Source of the DNA: Boletus sp. NGJ
Taxonomy: Eukaryota; Basidiomycota; Agaricomycetes; Boletales; Boletaceae
Assembly (NCBI GenBank): GCA_019096195.1
Contig: JAGTXK010000040.1
Coordinates: 62,001 to 126,000, forward strand
Direction of reading: 5' to 3'
DNA length: 64,000 bases
Position 1 is the first letter of the stretch. Each line of letters opens with the position of its first letter. The notes beneath the pieces are model-generated. The model ran no database searches. It had not been told where the DNA came from and was given only the letters and a program-made list of their open reading frames with translations. The translations under genes and the position numbers were made by a program. Shown here one piece after another: positions 26,094 through 37,930 of the stretch.

Positions 26094-28729
26094 TCACCGC
26101 CTCCATTTTCCTTTCGCCATCTTCGCTGCACGAGTCCCCGGTAGGGGCGTATATGGCATGCTTCTTTCCTCCTCTTGAACGCGATCTACCACCGCCCTCG
26201 CTTTCGTCCTCGGACTCGGAAATGCACGCGCTTGCTTTCCCGACCGGGTCCGACGAGGGCTGATTTGCTGTGTCTGTGTCATCGAGCGGGTGACCCTCGG
26301 CCGAACTGGTGTGGGCGAAGATGGAGCGTAAAGCAATTCACTCGCCATTGGTTTAACCCGATCCACCTCTTCTGAGTCCTCGTCGTCTTCGTGTTGGTCT
26401 TGGTCCTGGTCAGATCCGGATTTCTCTAATGCATTACCCCCACCAACAGACCCCTCCCGAACAGCACCCGATCGCACCAAAAACGCATGGGTCTCCGCAT
26501 CATCCGAGTCGGATGGCTCGCCTTCAATCTCGATCATTTGGAACCGGGATAACTCTGATATGAGATCCCCATCTTCATCCCCATCACTACTGTCATCATC
26601 CACGTTGTGCTCATCCTCACTCACCCTGTTCTCCTTGTTGACCTCACCTTCGACACTCGCCTCAAGCAAATCCTCCACAGCCATCTCGTCCTCAAATGTC
26701 TCCTGTACTGTTACTGAGACAGGTCCGACGTCTTCCTCAGCGTATGCTTTATTTGGCCCCTCTTCGACGCGGATGTCCTCTTCAATAGAAGCAAGCACCT
26801 CTTTCGCTTTTCCCTTTCCTCTGCCTCCCTGGGCTTTCCGTTGTGGCGGAAGCTGGGGCTGGGGATCGGCTGAACGCGACCGTGCCCGAGTGTTCCGGTA
26901 AGGTTGACCCACTGCTGGAGCACCACCTCGAGTCCTCCTCTCCGACGGCCCCGGTTGCGCAGAAGCACCACGCGCACGTTGCGCGGTGACGCGTTCCTGT
27001 GTCATGACCAACGTCGGCTGTGAACTCTGTGGGCCGGCTGGCTCAAGTGTAACTTCGACCACTTTCGTTGGTGTAAGGGTCAAGGCTGTAGTATGTTGCC
27101 TTTCAGCAGAGAGAGGCGAAGCAATCAGTGTTGCTTGGGTAGAGAGCGGTGGACCATCCTGTTCAGGAACCGAACGAACCCTTGGGGAAAATGGCTTCGG
27201 AAGGTCAATTCTGTCAAATTAAGGCCATGAGCTCGTCGAACCTAGTATAATCGTAAAAATCAAACACGTACTCTTGAGAGTCAAAGTCGAAACGTGATTC
27301 ATCCCCGTATGTGCGATCTCCAAAAAGATCGCTACCTTCGATTTCATCTGATTCTTCTCTATCCGTGCCTTCCTCGCTCGCTGAACTTCCCTCATCGCGA
27401 CCTGCTTTGACACCCAATGCCCGTCTTTCGATTGTTGACGTATGTGAAACGCGCGCTCGCTTCGCCTGCGTCTTTCGAATGTCGGGTTGACGGTGTGCAT
27501 CAGGATGGACACGGTGGCGTTTGACACGCTGCGGCTCTAGGATAACTTCTTCTGCTTCTTGTATACCATCACCCTCCTCTTCATCCAAGGCGACGAGATC
27601 TTGTTCGTGATGCTCGAGATAATCGCGCGCCGCTTGGTCTGGCCGTCTTTCTGCTGCGACGGCCGGGCGGACTTGTTCCCGTCTTTCACGGACTTGTCGC
27701 CCTGGACGTTGCCCCTCTTCTTCTTCTTCTTCTTCTTCCTCCTCTTCTCCTTCTCCTCCCTCCTCTTCTTCTTCCTGTAATTCTCGTCTCCGATCCCGAT
27801 GGTCATGCCTACGCGGGTCGTGACCAAAATTATGACCGACGCCTTTCAATCGCTGCAGGTAATAATCAATGCGCGCGTCCATCATCTCTGGATTCATCTT
27901 GTAATGCTCTCGCCACGAATGAGTCGTATGTCGTCTTGCCCATGCCCAGGACCGGTCTTCCGTTTGACCCTGCAAAATCACCATATGAGTAAGGTGCGCA
28001 TCAATAGCGATACCACCGCCAACAAGACAAGAAAACGCGCGAAATACCACGTACCAACCGCTCGAGGTCCTTGTATGCGCTCACGCCCATTCGTCCGTCT
28101 CGCGTCGGACATCGCGTCGCGATATAATACGCAAGATGGTCCCTATCCTCTTCCGTGAACGGGACGCGTCTAAAGCACAAAGCACAAAACAACACGCATC
28201 AGTTAAGCCCACATCCACGTCTCCCCAAAACAGAAAGCACATCCGATCCAACGACACGGAATATGCAAGACCCACTCACGTCCTTCTCCCATCCCTTCTT
28301 CCCCCTAGCGCGCGTCCGGGCATCCCCTGCTTGATGGGCCCAGAATGATGATACAACCCGGCGCGGATGCAGGCTTGCACGAACCCGCGTCGTTCGACGT
28401 AGAGCGAGAGACGGTACTGTTCAGTGGAGGAGTAGTACCGGCGGCGGAAAAAGGCGAGGTCTTCTTGTTCGTCGACGAGGAGGACGTTAGCGAGGCGTTC
28501 GTGGGCAACAATTTGGCCACCGTGTTGCTGCGTAAGGGAGTAAGTGAGCGAGGGGTGGTGAGTGGGTGGGTGAATAGATGCGAGGAGAGGACGGACACAC
28601 CTCAACGTTCCGGGTAATCTGACCGCGTCCCTGCGTCACGCTTCCATGAAAGCAAAACTTGACTGGGGCACCGTCTTTGACGAAGAGCGCGTCGTCGTCG
28701 CGTCCGACGGTGGGTGCTCTATTGGCCAT
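26094..28729 (-). CDS. Rap1-like telomere protein with BRCT and Myb domains
   Basis: The start ATG at 28729 gives MANRAPTVGRDDDALFVKDG. Residues 14-110 form a BRCT-like domain (LFVKDGAPVKFCFHG, then HGGQIVAHERLANVLLVDEQ, YVERRGFVQACIRAG). After introns comes a Rap1-type Myb domain (PFTEEDRDHLAYYIATRCPT then RDGRMGVSAYKDLERL, and RSWAWARRHTTHSWREHYKM). A long acidic region follows with runs of Glu near 27720-27780. A small intron near 27245-27270 joins FDSQE to IDLPKPFSPRVRS, extending the protein through a Thr/Ser-rich part to the stop at 26094. No RCT domain was seen at the C-terminus. Known Rap1 proteins bind shelterin partners or telomeric DNA. A second Rap1-like gene lies about 3.3 kb away on the same strand. 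Confidence 0.75.
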
Positions 28730-28881
28730 GGTGACGAGGACGAAGGAAAGACTGCGCTGCTGAGTCCCCGGTTGAGGCTGAAATTTCGAACCCCGAATCA
28801 TGGTTAGGGTTTGGGTGATCTCATCCTAACCCTAACTAACAACACAAACACAATACACTCTAGAAATAAACCCCTGTCTCG

Positions 28882-30955
28882 TCAGCCCTCGTCCTCCTCA
28901 CCCAACACCTCCCAAATCATCTCTCCCTCTATGTAATAACTCGGAAAACTCGCCACCAAGCTCTCAATGTACCAATAACACCCCCCTGCATGCCTCTTAC
29001 CCCCTCGCTCCGGCACCATCTGCACCCACGTCCCATAGAGTACCATCCCATTTACCAACTGCCCTGCCACCTCCCCATCCACCAAAATCACCACATCATC
29101 GCGGTACGGATTCCACGCCTCCTCCCCCCCGTCCCCATCCTCGTCGACGTTCACTCCCTCTGGTCTCACCTCCGCAACAACAGCACCCCTCGACCCAGGC
29201 ATAATCACCGGCCTCGGAAAAGCCACCGTCTCCTCAGATACACTCCCCACCCTCGGACTCATCACAACCCTATAAAACTTCTCCTCCAACGCCGCTTCCA
29301 CAATCGACGCCGTTCGAATTTTATGCCCAATCTCAGTCTCATCCACTGGATTCGCCCCCGGTGCGATCACATCCCGAATTCGCCGCGTCGAAGATTCGAC
29401 AATACCCGTCGTCATCGTCAATGGAAACACACTTGGCCCAAGGAGTTGCATTAACCACGGCACAGACGGGTCCGTCCACGACGCCGTCGTATACTCTTCC
29501 GCTCGAATAGCCGCTGTCCAGGGATCGCCCGCCACAGGTATCGTCGTCACCGGAACCTCATGATCCGTGTCTAGATTGTTTTCCATGACCTGTCTCGCAG
29601 TGATCGAATCCAAAACAACATCGGACGGGACGACTTCGATATCGTGTTCCTTGAGATCCGTTTCGAACGTAGAGCTGGTTTCGCTTGGAGGAGGGGTGCC
29701 GTTGGTCTGGGTATTATCGACATCCGCGGGTGGAAGGGTAGCAGAAATTTGGATGCTCAGACTGCCTTTGATGCCCCAACACTCCTTGCAGGCGAGGTCG
29801 AAGTGTCCGGGAAGGATTTGGCCAAGTTTGGCGGTAAGTGGCAACTCTTTCTGGGCGAATGCAGCGACGGATAGTGCTCGCTTGAGAGTGTCGAGGTGTT
29901 CTGTGGAATCGGCGAATACTCTGTTTCGAAGCATGAAGCGTAGAAAGAAATGCAATACGGTTGGTGCGATAAACAAGTTTTTCTCTGTCCTGTTAACTGG
30001 TCAGATAAAATCGTGATCGGTGTAGACAAAACATGCCAACCAGATCAGGCCTGTGTCACACAGGTAGGACGACAGAAACACCTTGACCGTCTTTTCCATA
30101 TCGTCCAGGAAAGCACGCAGTCGTTGCGCTTCTACTATCGACTCGTTTGGACTCGGTTCGAGCTGTTTTCCAGGAAGCGCGCTTTGTTCGAGATAGTCCT
30201 GGACGATGACCACCTTGGTTTGTTTTGCTCTCGGTACGTCGTCTTCTTCATCGGATGCTTCGTCACCGTTGTTGGGACCATCGACTTGGCCTTTTCGACT
30301 GTTTTTGACCTTTTTGTATATCGGAATGCTGGATATCAGTCCGATATAGATACGGAACTGTAGACGAGGTCGATAGAGGGTCAGACGGTGGCAATGAACA
30401 TGCCTACATGATCCCACATCAACCTGACGCCCTGCGCTATCTCGGGCCAAGTCCGTCCGAGTCTGAAATCGTCCGCTGCCAAGCAGACGCGATCCTCGAA
30501 ACTCGTGTGACTAACAACTGACATGTCAAAACATTCCCACAAAAAAAAAAGGCGCGAATGATGCGAAATATCAAAATATGATATAACGAGGGAACGCACC
30601 TATTAAACGACGCCTCGGTCATCGCGCGCAATGCCTCGCCTTCGTCCCACTCCTCCCACCACGGGATCAACTTCCCCTCTGCATCCATCGTGTTCCCCGC
30701 GTTCCGCTGCTTCCGTCTCGCCTTGCGTTTCTGCGCAGCCTCTTCCTCGTTGGACACCTTGACCGTCGGTATCTTTGCCCATCCGTCGACTTCGATCAAG
30801 TCCCCCGATGGGTCTGTGACGCGCAGATACCCCGCCGGTGCAAACGCGCTAAAAGGTACAATCATCACGCCCTCGGGCGGGGCAGGAAACGGCGGGAACC
30901 TGTACAACTGTTCGTTGGCATGCATCAACGCGGTCACATGCGTTGTCGAGGACAT
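28882..30955 (-). CDS. Arb1-like argonaute-chaperone subunit
   Basis: The start ATG at 30955 gives MSSTTHVTALMHANEQLYRF. Exon 1 ends EWDEGEALRAMTEASFN; later exons give FRLGRTWPEIAQGVRLMWDH, FRIYIGLISSIPIYKK, a Glu/Asp-rich linker, and the block YLEQSALPGKQLEPSPNESI followed by FLDDMEKTVKVFLSSYLCDT. The long last exon has PTVLHFFLRFMLRNRVFADS, WNPYRDDVVILVDGEVAGQL, NGMVLYGTWVQMV and YWYIESLVASFPSYYIEGE. I recognise this order from fungal Arb1 proteins. In fission yeast Arb1 sits with Arb2 and Ago1 in the ARC complex and blocks release of the passenger strand during siRNA-directed heterochromatin formation. The assignment is by memory of family motifs and is moderately sure. Confidence 0.62.
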
Positions 30956-31185
30956 CGTGATGGCGAGTCGTCAATCAAGCTCAAGAGCACAAGCACAGAG
31001 TAGGAATCGTACTTGCCCAACAATATGTTGCTTACCTTCGTACGTATCCGGAGCTGACATAATCGACTCGGCGCCCCTTGTCCTCATGAGTCGCTGCGCC
31101 GGCGCTGAGAACGTGGGGTTTACCATGCACAGAGCGAGACGCCGCCGCCCCACAGTGACCGGTTGACCCTCGTCCCCTCACCTCG

Positions 31186-31931
31186 ATGACCTTAAGATTC
31201 CTCATAACGAAGAAAGACCCCCGCCGTGCCGACTTTATTCTCGTCCGCGACCCCAACGCCCACGCCGACAGCCACGGTATCACCGCCAACCCGCCCGCCT
31301 ACACATCTGACACGACCCACTACAGCAACGGCAATCGCGCTACGACCACCATCACACGCACAGATCCCACTGGCGATCGCTTTCAGGTCGGCGTCATCGA
31401 GTGGCCAGTGCGTCCAAATAATAGCGTGCAGCTCGTCGTGGGCACGAGGGACGTGCAGATGGTCAAATCCGGGCTTTACACGTCGTAAGTCTCGTTCTCG
31501 TTGTCATCCATCCCCATCCCTGTTGTCGTCGTTGATGCGTGGCTACTGGACTCTTCTTGCCCGGGGCATGATGCAGCCCAGAACATTTTATAGCTGCAGA
31601 TGGCTACGTGTACGAATGGCAAATCCAAGACGGTCGTCCACAGGTAAGGTCCACCCGTTTCTCTGCCAAGGTGCCCCACACTAACTCGAACACCGTACTT
31701 AAGCTCGTCCCTCTCCGAACCCACAAACCCACCTCCAATGCCTACGTCGCCACCTTTCTCCAATCCCGATCTGGTTTCTGGCTCCGGCGTAAACGCACCT
31801 CATCACTCTTCATATCTCCAGAGGGATTTCACATCCTTGATGACATTATTGTCACATTTATCTACTTTGAGAGTAAATGGCAGGACAGGGAGAATACCAA
31901 GTCCCATTCAAGTTTATCTGGTGCATTGTAG
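31186..31931 (+). CDS. DUF6593-family protein
   Basis: The start ATG at 31186 gives MTLRFLITKKDPRRADFILV. A polar N-terminal half with paired beta-strand-like segments (RFQVGVIEWP, SVQLVVGTRDVQM) is followed, after an intron ending near 31570, by HFIAADGYVYEWQIQDG and then LVPLRTHKPTSNAYVATF. The ending ISPEGFHILDDIIVTFIYFE is the family's best-conserved part (family pattern I.PEGMHMLDEIVVTFIYVE). DUF6593 proteins are small, numerous in Agaricomycetes and of unknown role. The start lies about 230 bp from the divergent Arb1-like gene, so they may share a promoter. Confidence 0.75.
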
Positions 31932-32034
31932 CCATCTGCTGTTCATTTTCATTCTTGGTCTTGGATCTCAATCATGTTATATTAGAGGGTGAAATAGTGT
32001 ACTTGTCTTGGGCATATATAGTATGACACAACAA

Positions 32035-34788
32035 CTATGAAAATTTCTTCACAATCTCCCTGTGAAGCTTTGTTCTCCCAATCCGCCTTTCTACCTCCCG
32101 GGCTCTCATGTCCTTCTTAAACACTTGTGAAAAGTCATGGTAGCCATTAGCAAGTCCATTCTCATTGTCACTTTCTCCCGCCCTGTCCTCCAAGAGCTGC
32201 TCCTCCACAACACGCCCTTCCTCTTCCTCTTCATCCTCCTCCTCCTCCTCTTCCTCGACATAACTTGCTGACTCCGACTGGTGTTTCCACATTGCTGCCC
32301 TACTTGTCCAAGGCGGCGAATATTCCGATCCTTCTCCGTCCTCTGATGCCGCCACATACCTTAACACTGTTCTTTTCTGTTCCTTCCTATCCCTATCCCC
32401 TCTTCTTGCCTGTCCTACCCCATGCTTCCCTTCATGTGCATCCCCGCTCCCCCGCGGCTCCTTATATCGCCCCCTCGTCTTCCTCTCAATTTCCCTCTCC
32501 CCAAATCCCTCTGCAGCCTTCCTCATCCCCATCAACACCTCATCTGCCTCCCTCAAACTCCCTACTCGTGTATACACTGCTTCCACCACGTTCAGTGCTA
32601 ACCCGTGATTTGCAGACATATGCGCAAGGATCGAGGCGAGGCCGTGCGAGGCCGCAAGGAGGACATCAGGGGGATGGGGGGAGATGGAGATGGGAGGGGA
32701 TGTGGGGTTGAAGTTAAGCAGAGGGGCAGATGCGTTAGTGTCGGTGGGAACGGCAGTGATAGAGCGCGCTGGCGAGGGAGTGAACATAAGCTGAGGAGTC
32801 GAGGTCCCCCCCTAGCGAGGACGTCCGCGCGAGTCCCAAAATATCAGCGTACACCGGGGAGGGAGCGACCCACCTAAATGGCGACCCCGAGCCCGACCCC
32901 AACATTGAACCTGGGGCCAAGGGAGCACGTTCGGGTTCATCAATCACCCAAGGCGTCGCGTGCGCAAACGAAGGGAGGGACCAACGCGACGGCCTCCTGG
33001 GGATTGACGTGTCCGTCGAGGAATGCGAATGCGATCGCACGGACATGGACGAGCGAGACAGCGCAACGAGGTCGACGCTGGGCACCTGTCCATGCTCGCG
33101 TCCGCGTCCATTTTCGCGTTCGCGCCCGTTGCCATTAGCATTCCCGTCGATGGTTTGTCGTCGAATGCGGCTCGGTGCTGGATGGCGCGCTGCCTGTGTC
33201 CGTGATTGCGGGCGGGGAGCGGGATGGCGAGTCTCCCCGGCTGGAGGCTCGGGCCGGAAAGGAGACAGCGTTGAGGCGCGCGGTGCAGGGAAGTTGAATG
33301 CTTTAGAAACGGGATTTGGGATAAGACCAGAGAGCAGCGCTGACGCTGGTGCGGTTCCTATAATGCGTTTGAATGGGGAAGTGCCATTCCGAGTTATATC
33401 TTCGCGTCGCTCGCCTGTCACTTGAGGGGCCACACCGTGATTCAGCTCGGCCGAAAACAGAGTTGCGACGGTGCATTGATCGAGCCGCCGGGAGACCTGT
33501 CCAAACAGGTGATGTGGCTTCCCTTGTTCTCGTTCGGCCATTGCCATCCCCTCCTGAGAAGCCTCGGGTCGAGGCTGGGGTTGGGTCTGACTAAATGCGT
33601 GATGTGTGTTGACCTCGTTGCCTGGTCTACTCACCGTCCTTTGTTTGGCGGTGTGGCCACGAAGGGGAGGCCATCGCGCGTTCTCCTCCTGCTCTTTTTC
33701 TTCTTCAGCCACATCTTCCTCTCCGTGAGGGAATGCACGCGGTACATAACCCCTTTCATCGACCAAGGTTTGCCCGTGGAGTGAATCCACAACACGCGGC
33801 GGTGCGCGCGGGTATACTGTATCAGTAACAGGGGCACTCCCAACATTGACGACAGCAGGGTCCCTTCTGGGCGATGATGGTTCCGAGACAAACACCTCTG
33901 ACGGAGTACGACGTCGTTTTTGAATACGTTTCACGGCACGCGGTGAGCTGCGATGGTGAGGTTCGCCGTCCGCCGCGATTGGGACTGGTTGGTTGAGCGA
34001 GGCTGGGATTTTGAGGGAGGGCTTCTTGGTCGCATCAGTATTCGTATCGTTATTGGAACGCGGTATAGACAACGACCGGACATCCGTCGATCTAGGTTTG
34101 GGTTGGCGGTGTGCCTGCGAGTTCGGCGCTTCCAGAGGCTCGCGAGGGCACTTTGATACCAATTTTGATTTCGACGAGCGTGTGATTGCGTGTTGCGCAG
34201 CCGCACCCTGTTCTGTGCATGTCTTACTAGAGAGTATACGTCAAGACGATGCCACCACCCCCACATGAGACATGGACATACCTAACAGGGGCCTTCTCGA
34301 GCCTGGCGCGTTTCGCGGTCGGCCCGAGCATCTCGATCGGAATTGGCTCAGCAGCTCTCTTCGACCCCTCCGTCGACTTGACGTTATGTTTCCGTTGGTA
34401 GTTGAGAATGAGTGCATCGAAACGGTCCGTGTTCCTAACGTAGCGTTCGCGCCAGGACTGCCACGTGTGGTGGACAGACCACGGCCATGTGTTGTTTTCC
34501 TACACGGGCGATCAGGCTAAGATCAAACGGGATGTGGAAGGGCGTACATTAGCGACCAAGCGCTGGAATATCTTTTGACCCTTGCGACCCTCGTGGGATG
34601 GACAGTACCTGGCGAGATATTTGTATAGGTAACTGTCGTGCTCTGTGGAGAACTCGACGCGGATGCTGTGGGTTTGGGTGAGCTTTAGCGGCGCGAAAGA
34701 GGGAGATACGTACGTGTTTCTGCGAGACTCCATGGTCTTTGGGACCAGGTGCGGTGCTGGCGCGTGCCAGTTGGGTCGCGTCGGTCAC
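32035..34788 (-). CDS. Second Rap1-like protein: Myb plus possible RCT domain, no BRCT
   Basis: The start ATG at 34788 gives MTDATQLARASTAPGPKDHG. The Myb domain begins almost at once: RVEFSTEHDSYLYKYLARYC, then PSHEGRKGQKIFQRLVAN, then after an intron WPWSVHHTWQSWRERYV. These match the same positions in the Rap1-like gene at 26094-28729. There is no room for a BRCT before the Myb. A long disordered Pro/Ser/Arg-rich region follows. An intron at about 32780-32850 (donor after WVAPSP) joins the final exon, where HGLALNVVEAVYTRVGSLRE followed by ADEVLMGMRKAAEGF looks like the helical Rap1 C-terminal (RCT) domain. Acidic Glu runs and a basic tail end the protein. The role is inferred from the Myb match. 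Confidence 0.62.
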
Positions 34789-36416
34789 GAGTTCGAATTT
34801 AAATTTCCCAGGAAGGAGGCTAATGGCGTGAGAACGATAAATAATATTATGCTTATGGGCAGCGTCGAGTTAGAATGTCGAAGATTAGATTAGCCGCTCT
34901 TTTCATGTAGATATCTACCGTATTAATTGTTAGGAGACATTTTTCCGTGGTTTTGGAATCGAGTTCCAAGTATTAGCCCGGCATCTCGGCTAAGTGTAGC
35001 TTGTATATATTTATTTATCACCCAACATCCAGTTTCAAACATTCCCGTGTTGGGTACACTATCATTATAGGTATGCGACGACACAGTGACTGGGTGCAAG
35101 CAGTTGCAACATTGCTCCTCGCACCATCATCGCCCCAGGTCCGCTTTCTCTCCGACTTCATCTTTGTGAAGAAGTCTGAAAACACTCCACACCGCCATCC
35201 TTGGCCATGTGGATCAACGGCCTCAAAAATGCTTTGACGAAGGGTCTACTTGGCGTCGTACGATGTTCGATGATGGGCCACGTATTAACCCCTACGCCGT
35301 AAACATGGCGCGCGCTATTGTCATTTGGATCATCCCCTGAGGTGGCCTGTTTGCTGAGATCGTGCTCTTCCAACTATTGTGGAAAAACAGGGTTGGCACA
35401 TCCGTTCTCGCTCCCAGTGGCGCTCGGATTCTATGCGCAATGATCCCAACCAACTTGATCGATGGCCGCCTTTTCCCCACTGTGATTGTATGCCTGTCAA
35501 CCGAGTTTCAGGTAGCGACCAGCTTAACATTGCATTTGAGAAATTTAGCGACTCATGATAGGATCCGGCCGTGTCCTCCAAAGTATCAAATTAATCAATG
35601 GTTAGTGGCATGATGATTCGACGCCATGAAATGGAGCGTCTTGCTGATGAAATTGAGGTGATTTCGTAACCCGGCTCAGCGCACCCTCGGTCAACGCAAG
35701 GGTCAATGTGCCAGAGGCCCAGACCCACCTTTCCCACTGCCAAAATCTTGATGCAGACTCGACATGAATTTGAAGAAATGTTGTCGCAATGTCCTTGTCA
35801 CATGGCGCTCTAGTACACGGCCGCAAGAGACGTGTAATTCAGGGTGGGGTATCATCGTTCCTGGTTCACACCAACACAACGCAATGTCCTCAATTCTCCC
35901 TCCATTGCCCAAAGACCTTGCAATGCTGACTGTCTACCAAAATTTAAAGCTTCATGGGCGACACGCTGATTGCTGGTGTTGAACATTGCTACACCAAGTT
36001 TTGCGGCAACCTCTGCCCTCCACTGCCATTGCTATTCCGTCACCGTTACCCGTTATCCAGGCGAAAACTCGATTGCTCCGTTAAACTGCCCCTTATCACA
36101 GTGTTCATATCCGCTGAGGGGCAGAATGACTCAATGATGATGGAAATAATGGCTGGATGCCGCTTGTCCACGCACGCCTTCACCTCTGACCGCTTCTGAA
36201 GCTAGTACTACAACAATGGAGTCGATGACAACTCTTGTCGCACCTTGGGCAACTCATACTAGGGCATTGGACAACACAGCATCGAGAGACGTTGTACAAT
36301 GGAAGACATAACGTGTCCAGCACCGTGCTACTGCCACTCAACTCTTGGGTACGCTGGGCCTATGACCGCACAGAACGGATCAATCAGCGCTGGATGCACC
36401 TCAATTTGTGATTGAT

Positions 36417-36677
36417 TTATATACTATGGGCGTGTTTTGTGAGGGAGCAGAAATAATGATAAGATCCAAGTTCATTGTCGGTGATTGGAGGGCGCGGCCA
36501 ACTACAACTGCACACATAACATAGCGGGGCACATGTTCTAAATTCAGCCCCCTTTCGCCCAGATCTATCTTTGGCCAGAAGTAAGGTTTTCGGAATTTGA
36601 AGACGAGGATCATAGAGTCTGATCAACTCGTATTCTTTCGTCAGGTTCTTTTGTGCCACCCTCCAAAGGTTCGTCAT
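36417..36677 (-). pseudogene. Relic of an unknown gene (relic B), copy 1
   Basis: The frame begins MTNLWRVAQKNLTKEYELIR and continues LYDPRLQI. Matching pieces occur on the plus strand near 43306 (MTNLWKVVKKEYELIELYGP) and 45765 (HYELIKLHNLRLEI). In all three places it points away from relic A. No family is recognised, and none of the copies looks like a full gene. Confidence 0.4.
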
Positions 36678-36819
36678 TCGATATATGTTGCATACTAGTT
36701 AACAACCCATTTCAAGAAAAAGTATTTGATGGCGTGTTTTGTACACGGAGTTCTCAGCTGGGTCAGAAACGCCGCTTTCACTAGGCTTGGACAAGGACGC
36801 AGCTCCAAGTCCTCTTGTC

Positions 36820-37330
36820 TTATTTTGTCTGGACCAGATTCAGAACATACATGAGCTGCATGAGCGACTGGGCTGATTGAAAAGTCATCAGAGGATTCGG
36901 GAGTCTCCATAACGAGGATCCGGATATGCGAGCTCGTGTTAAATGGCGTCTGATGAAGAAGAATATGGTCCAGTCTTCAAGATGTCGTTCTGCATCATCG
37001 GAGAGTATCGAGTTAGCTAGGAGTCTATCGATGGGCCCAAGAAAATCGCAAGGTTTACTCGCTATCCTCGGAAATGAAACATGGTCCTTGGACTCTCTTC
37101 CAGGGTCCGGAAAATGAGGCTTGCGCAAACCAGTGTTGTATGTTCCTGCCCAGAGTCCCAGTTTGGTGCACAAGGCTCGAGGGTCTTTACCCACTCTGGG
37201 GGCAGTTCTCAGGTCCCGGCGCCGACGAACTCCGAAATGAACGTGGCGTTTGACTCTACAGGATGATCCAATCATTACCACGATGCGCCAAGGGCCAATG
37301 ATGTCCAATGGAAGAAGGTTCTCGAGACGG
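36820..37330 (+). pseudogene. Relic of an unknown gene (relic A), copy 1
   Basis: It shares the pattern WADWK.I.GFG, a VEWRL-like stretch and VF/VQSSKM-like ending with copies at 42.5-43.3 and 45.36-45.75 kb on the minus strand. Here the frame holds RVKWRLMKKNMVQSS. The unit was carried along with the hydrophobin duplications and appears decayed; the function is unknown. Confidence 0.4.
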
Positions 37331-37834
37331 TCGTTTTCATGTCAGTTTACCACCTTGACATCAATTAGTACAGGGTGCGTGCTGTGTTTTATATTCCGCG
37401 AACTGAAATTGGTCGCCGGGCCTAGGCTGTGCTCATAAGCCACTCCAGGGCAATTGATTCACGCACGTTGCACTCATTGTCTCATCCAGGTACTGATCAC
37501 AAGTGCCCCCCGATAGACGACCTTCCGTTTCGTGATGTCCCTGAGCTCCTGCGGGAAGAATGAGGCCCAACCTTCCCGCCATATTCAATCCGTTTTCGTT
37601 AATCCAAGCGCGAATGAGCGGTTGTGAGCGGTTGTGGTATGATATACGCAGCCCGCAATAACGGTCATTAAGTCTCGACATTTCATTCAACACATGACAC
37701 CTTTTCTCCTCGTTAAATTACCATGACGGAATGATGGGTAGGTATCCCCGACCTTGTCGCATTGATCAATGCTTTTTTGGCACGGGCTGTGTGCAGAGGG
37801 GTGCAGAGGAAAGGGGAGGGGGTAGCTCCTCGCT

Positions 37835-37845
37835 GAATAAAAAGG
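37835..37845 (+). promoter_or_regulatory. TATA-like box of hydrophobin H1
   Basis: GAATAAAAAGG lies about 90 bp before the start codon. The sequence just after it (CAGTCGCAGAACACCTCAG) is conserved in all nine hydrophobin copies, which fits a shared transcription start region. Confidence 0.55.
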
Positions 37846-37930
37846 CCAGTCGCAGAACACCTCAGTATCAGCAAAACAGTATCCCATCGCCTCTGCAACA
37901 AATCGACTCGCCAACTCTACCGCTAACAAC

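Larger units (their letters stand above)
34800..37930. other. 3.1 kb gene-poor left edge of the hydrophobin cluster
   Basis: No intact gene was found from 34800 to 36400. From 36400 to 37440 the sequence matches blocks near 42.5-43.4, 44.9-45.8 and partly 39.1-39.8 and 47.7 kb, so it is the first unit of the repeats that make up the cluster. From about 37440 to 37930 lies the 5' flank of hydrophobin H1. Confidence 0.5.

Noticed and set aside
27537-27827. Lys-rich frame overlapping the acidic part of the first Rap1-like gene
   Set aside because: Shifted frame of the GAG/GAA-rich tract; no motif and no start context.
32735-34162. 475-codon frame taken as a complete gene
   Set aside because: It is the long central exon of the second Rap1-like gene; its apparent end at 32735 lies past the splice site after WVAPSP.
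35158-35600. Minus-strand frame resembling a short-chain dehydrogenase C-terminus
   Set aside because: The likeness rests on a few residues (VNTW, RPFVKAFLRPLI); there is no TGxxxGxG or YxxxK motif nearby.
36926-37440. Relic A copy 1 as a functional gene
   Set aside because: Frames are short and interrupted relative to copy 3.
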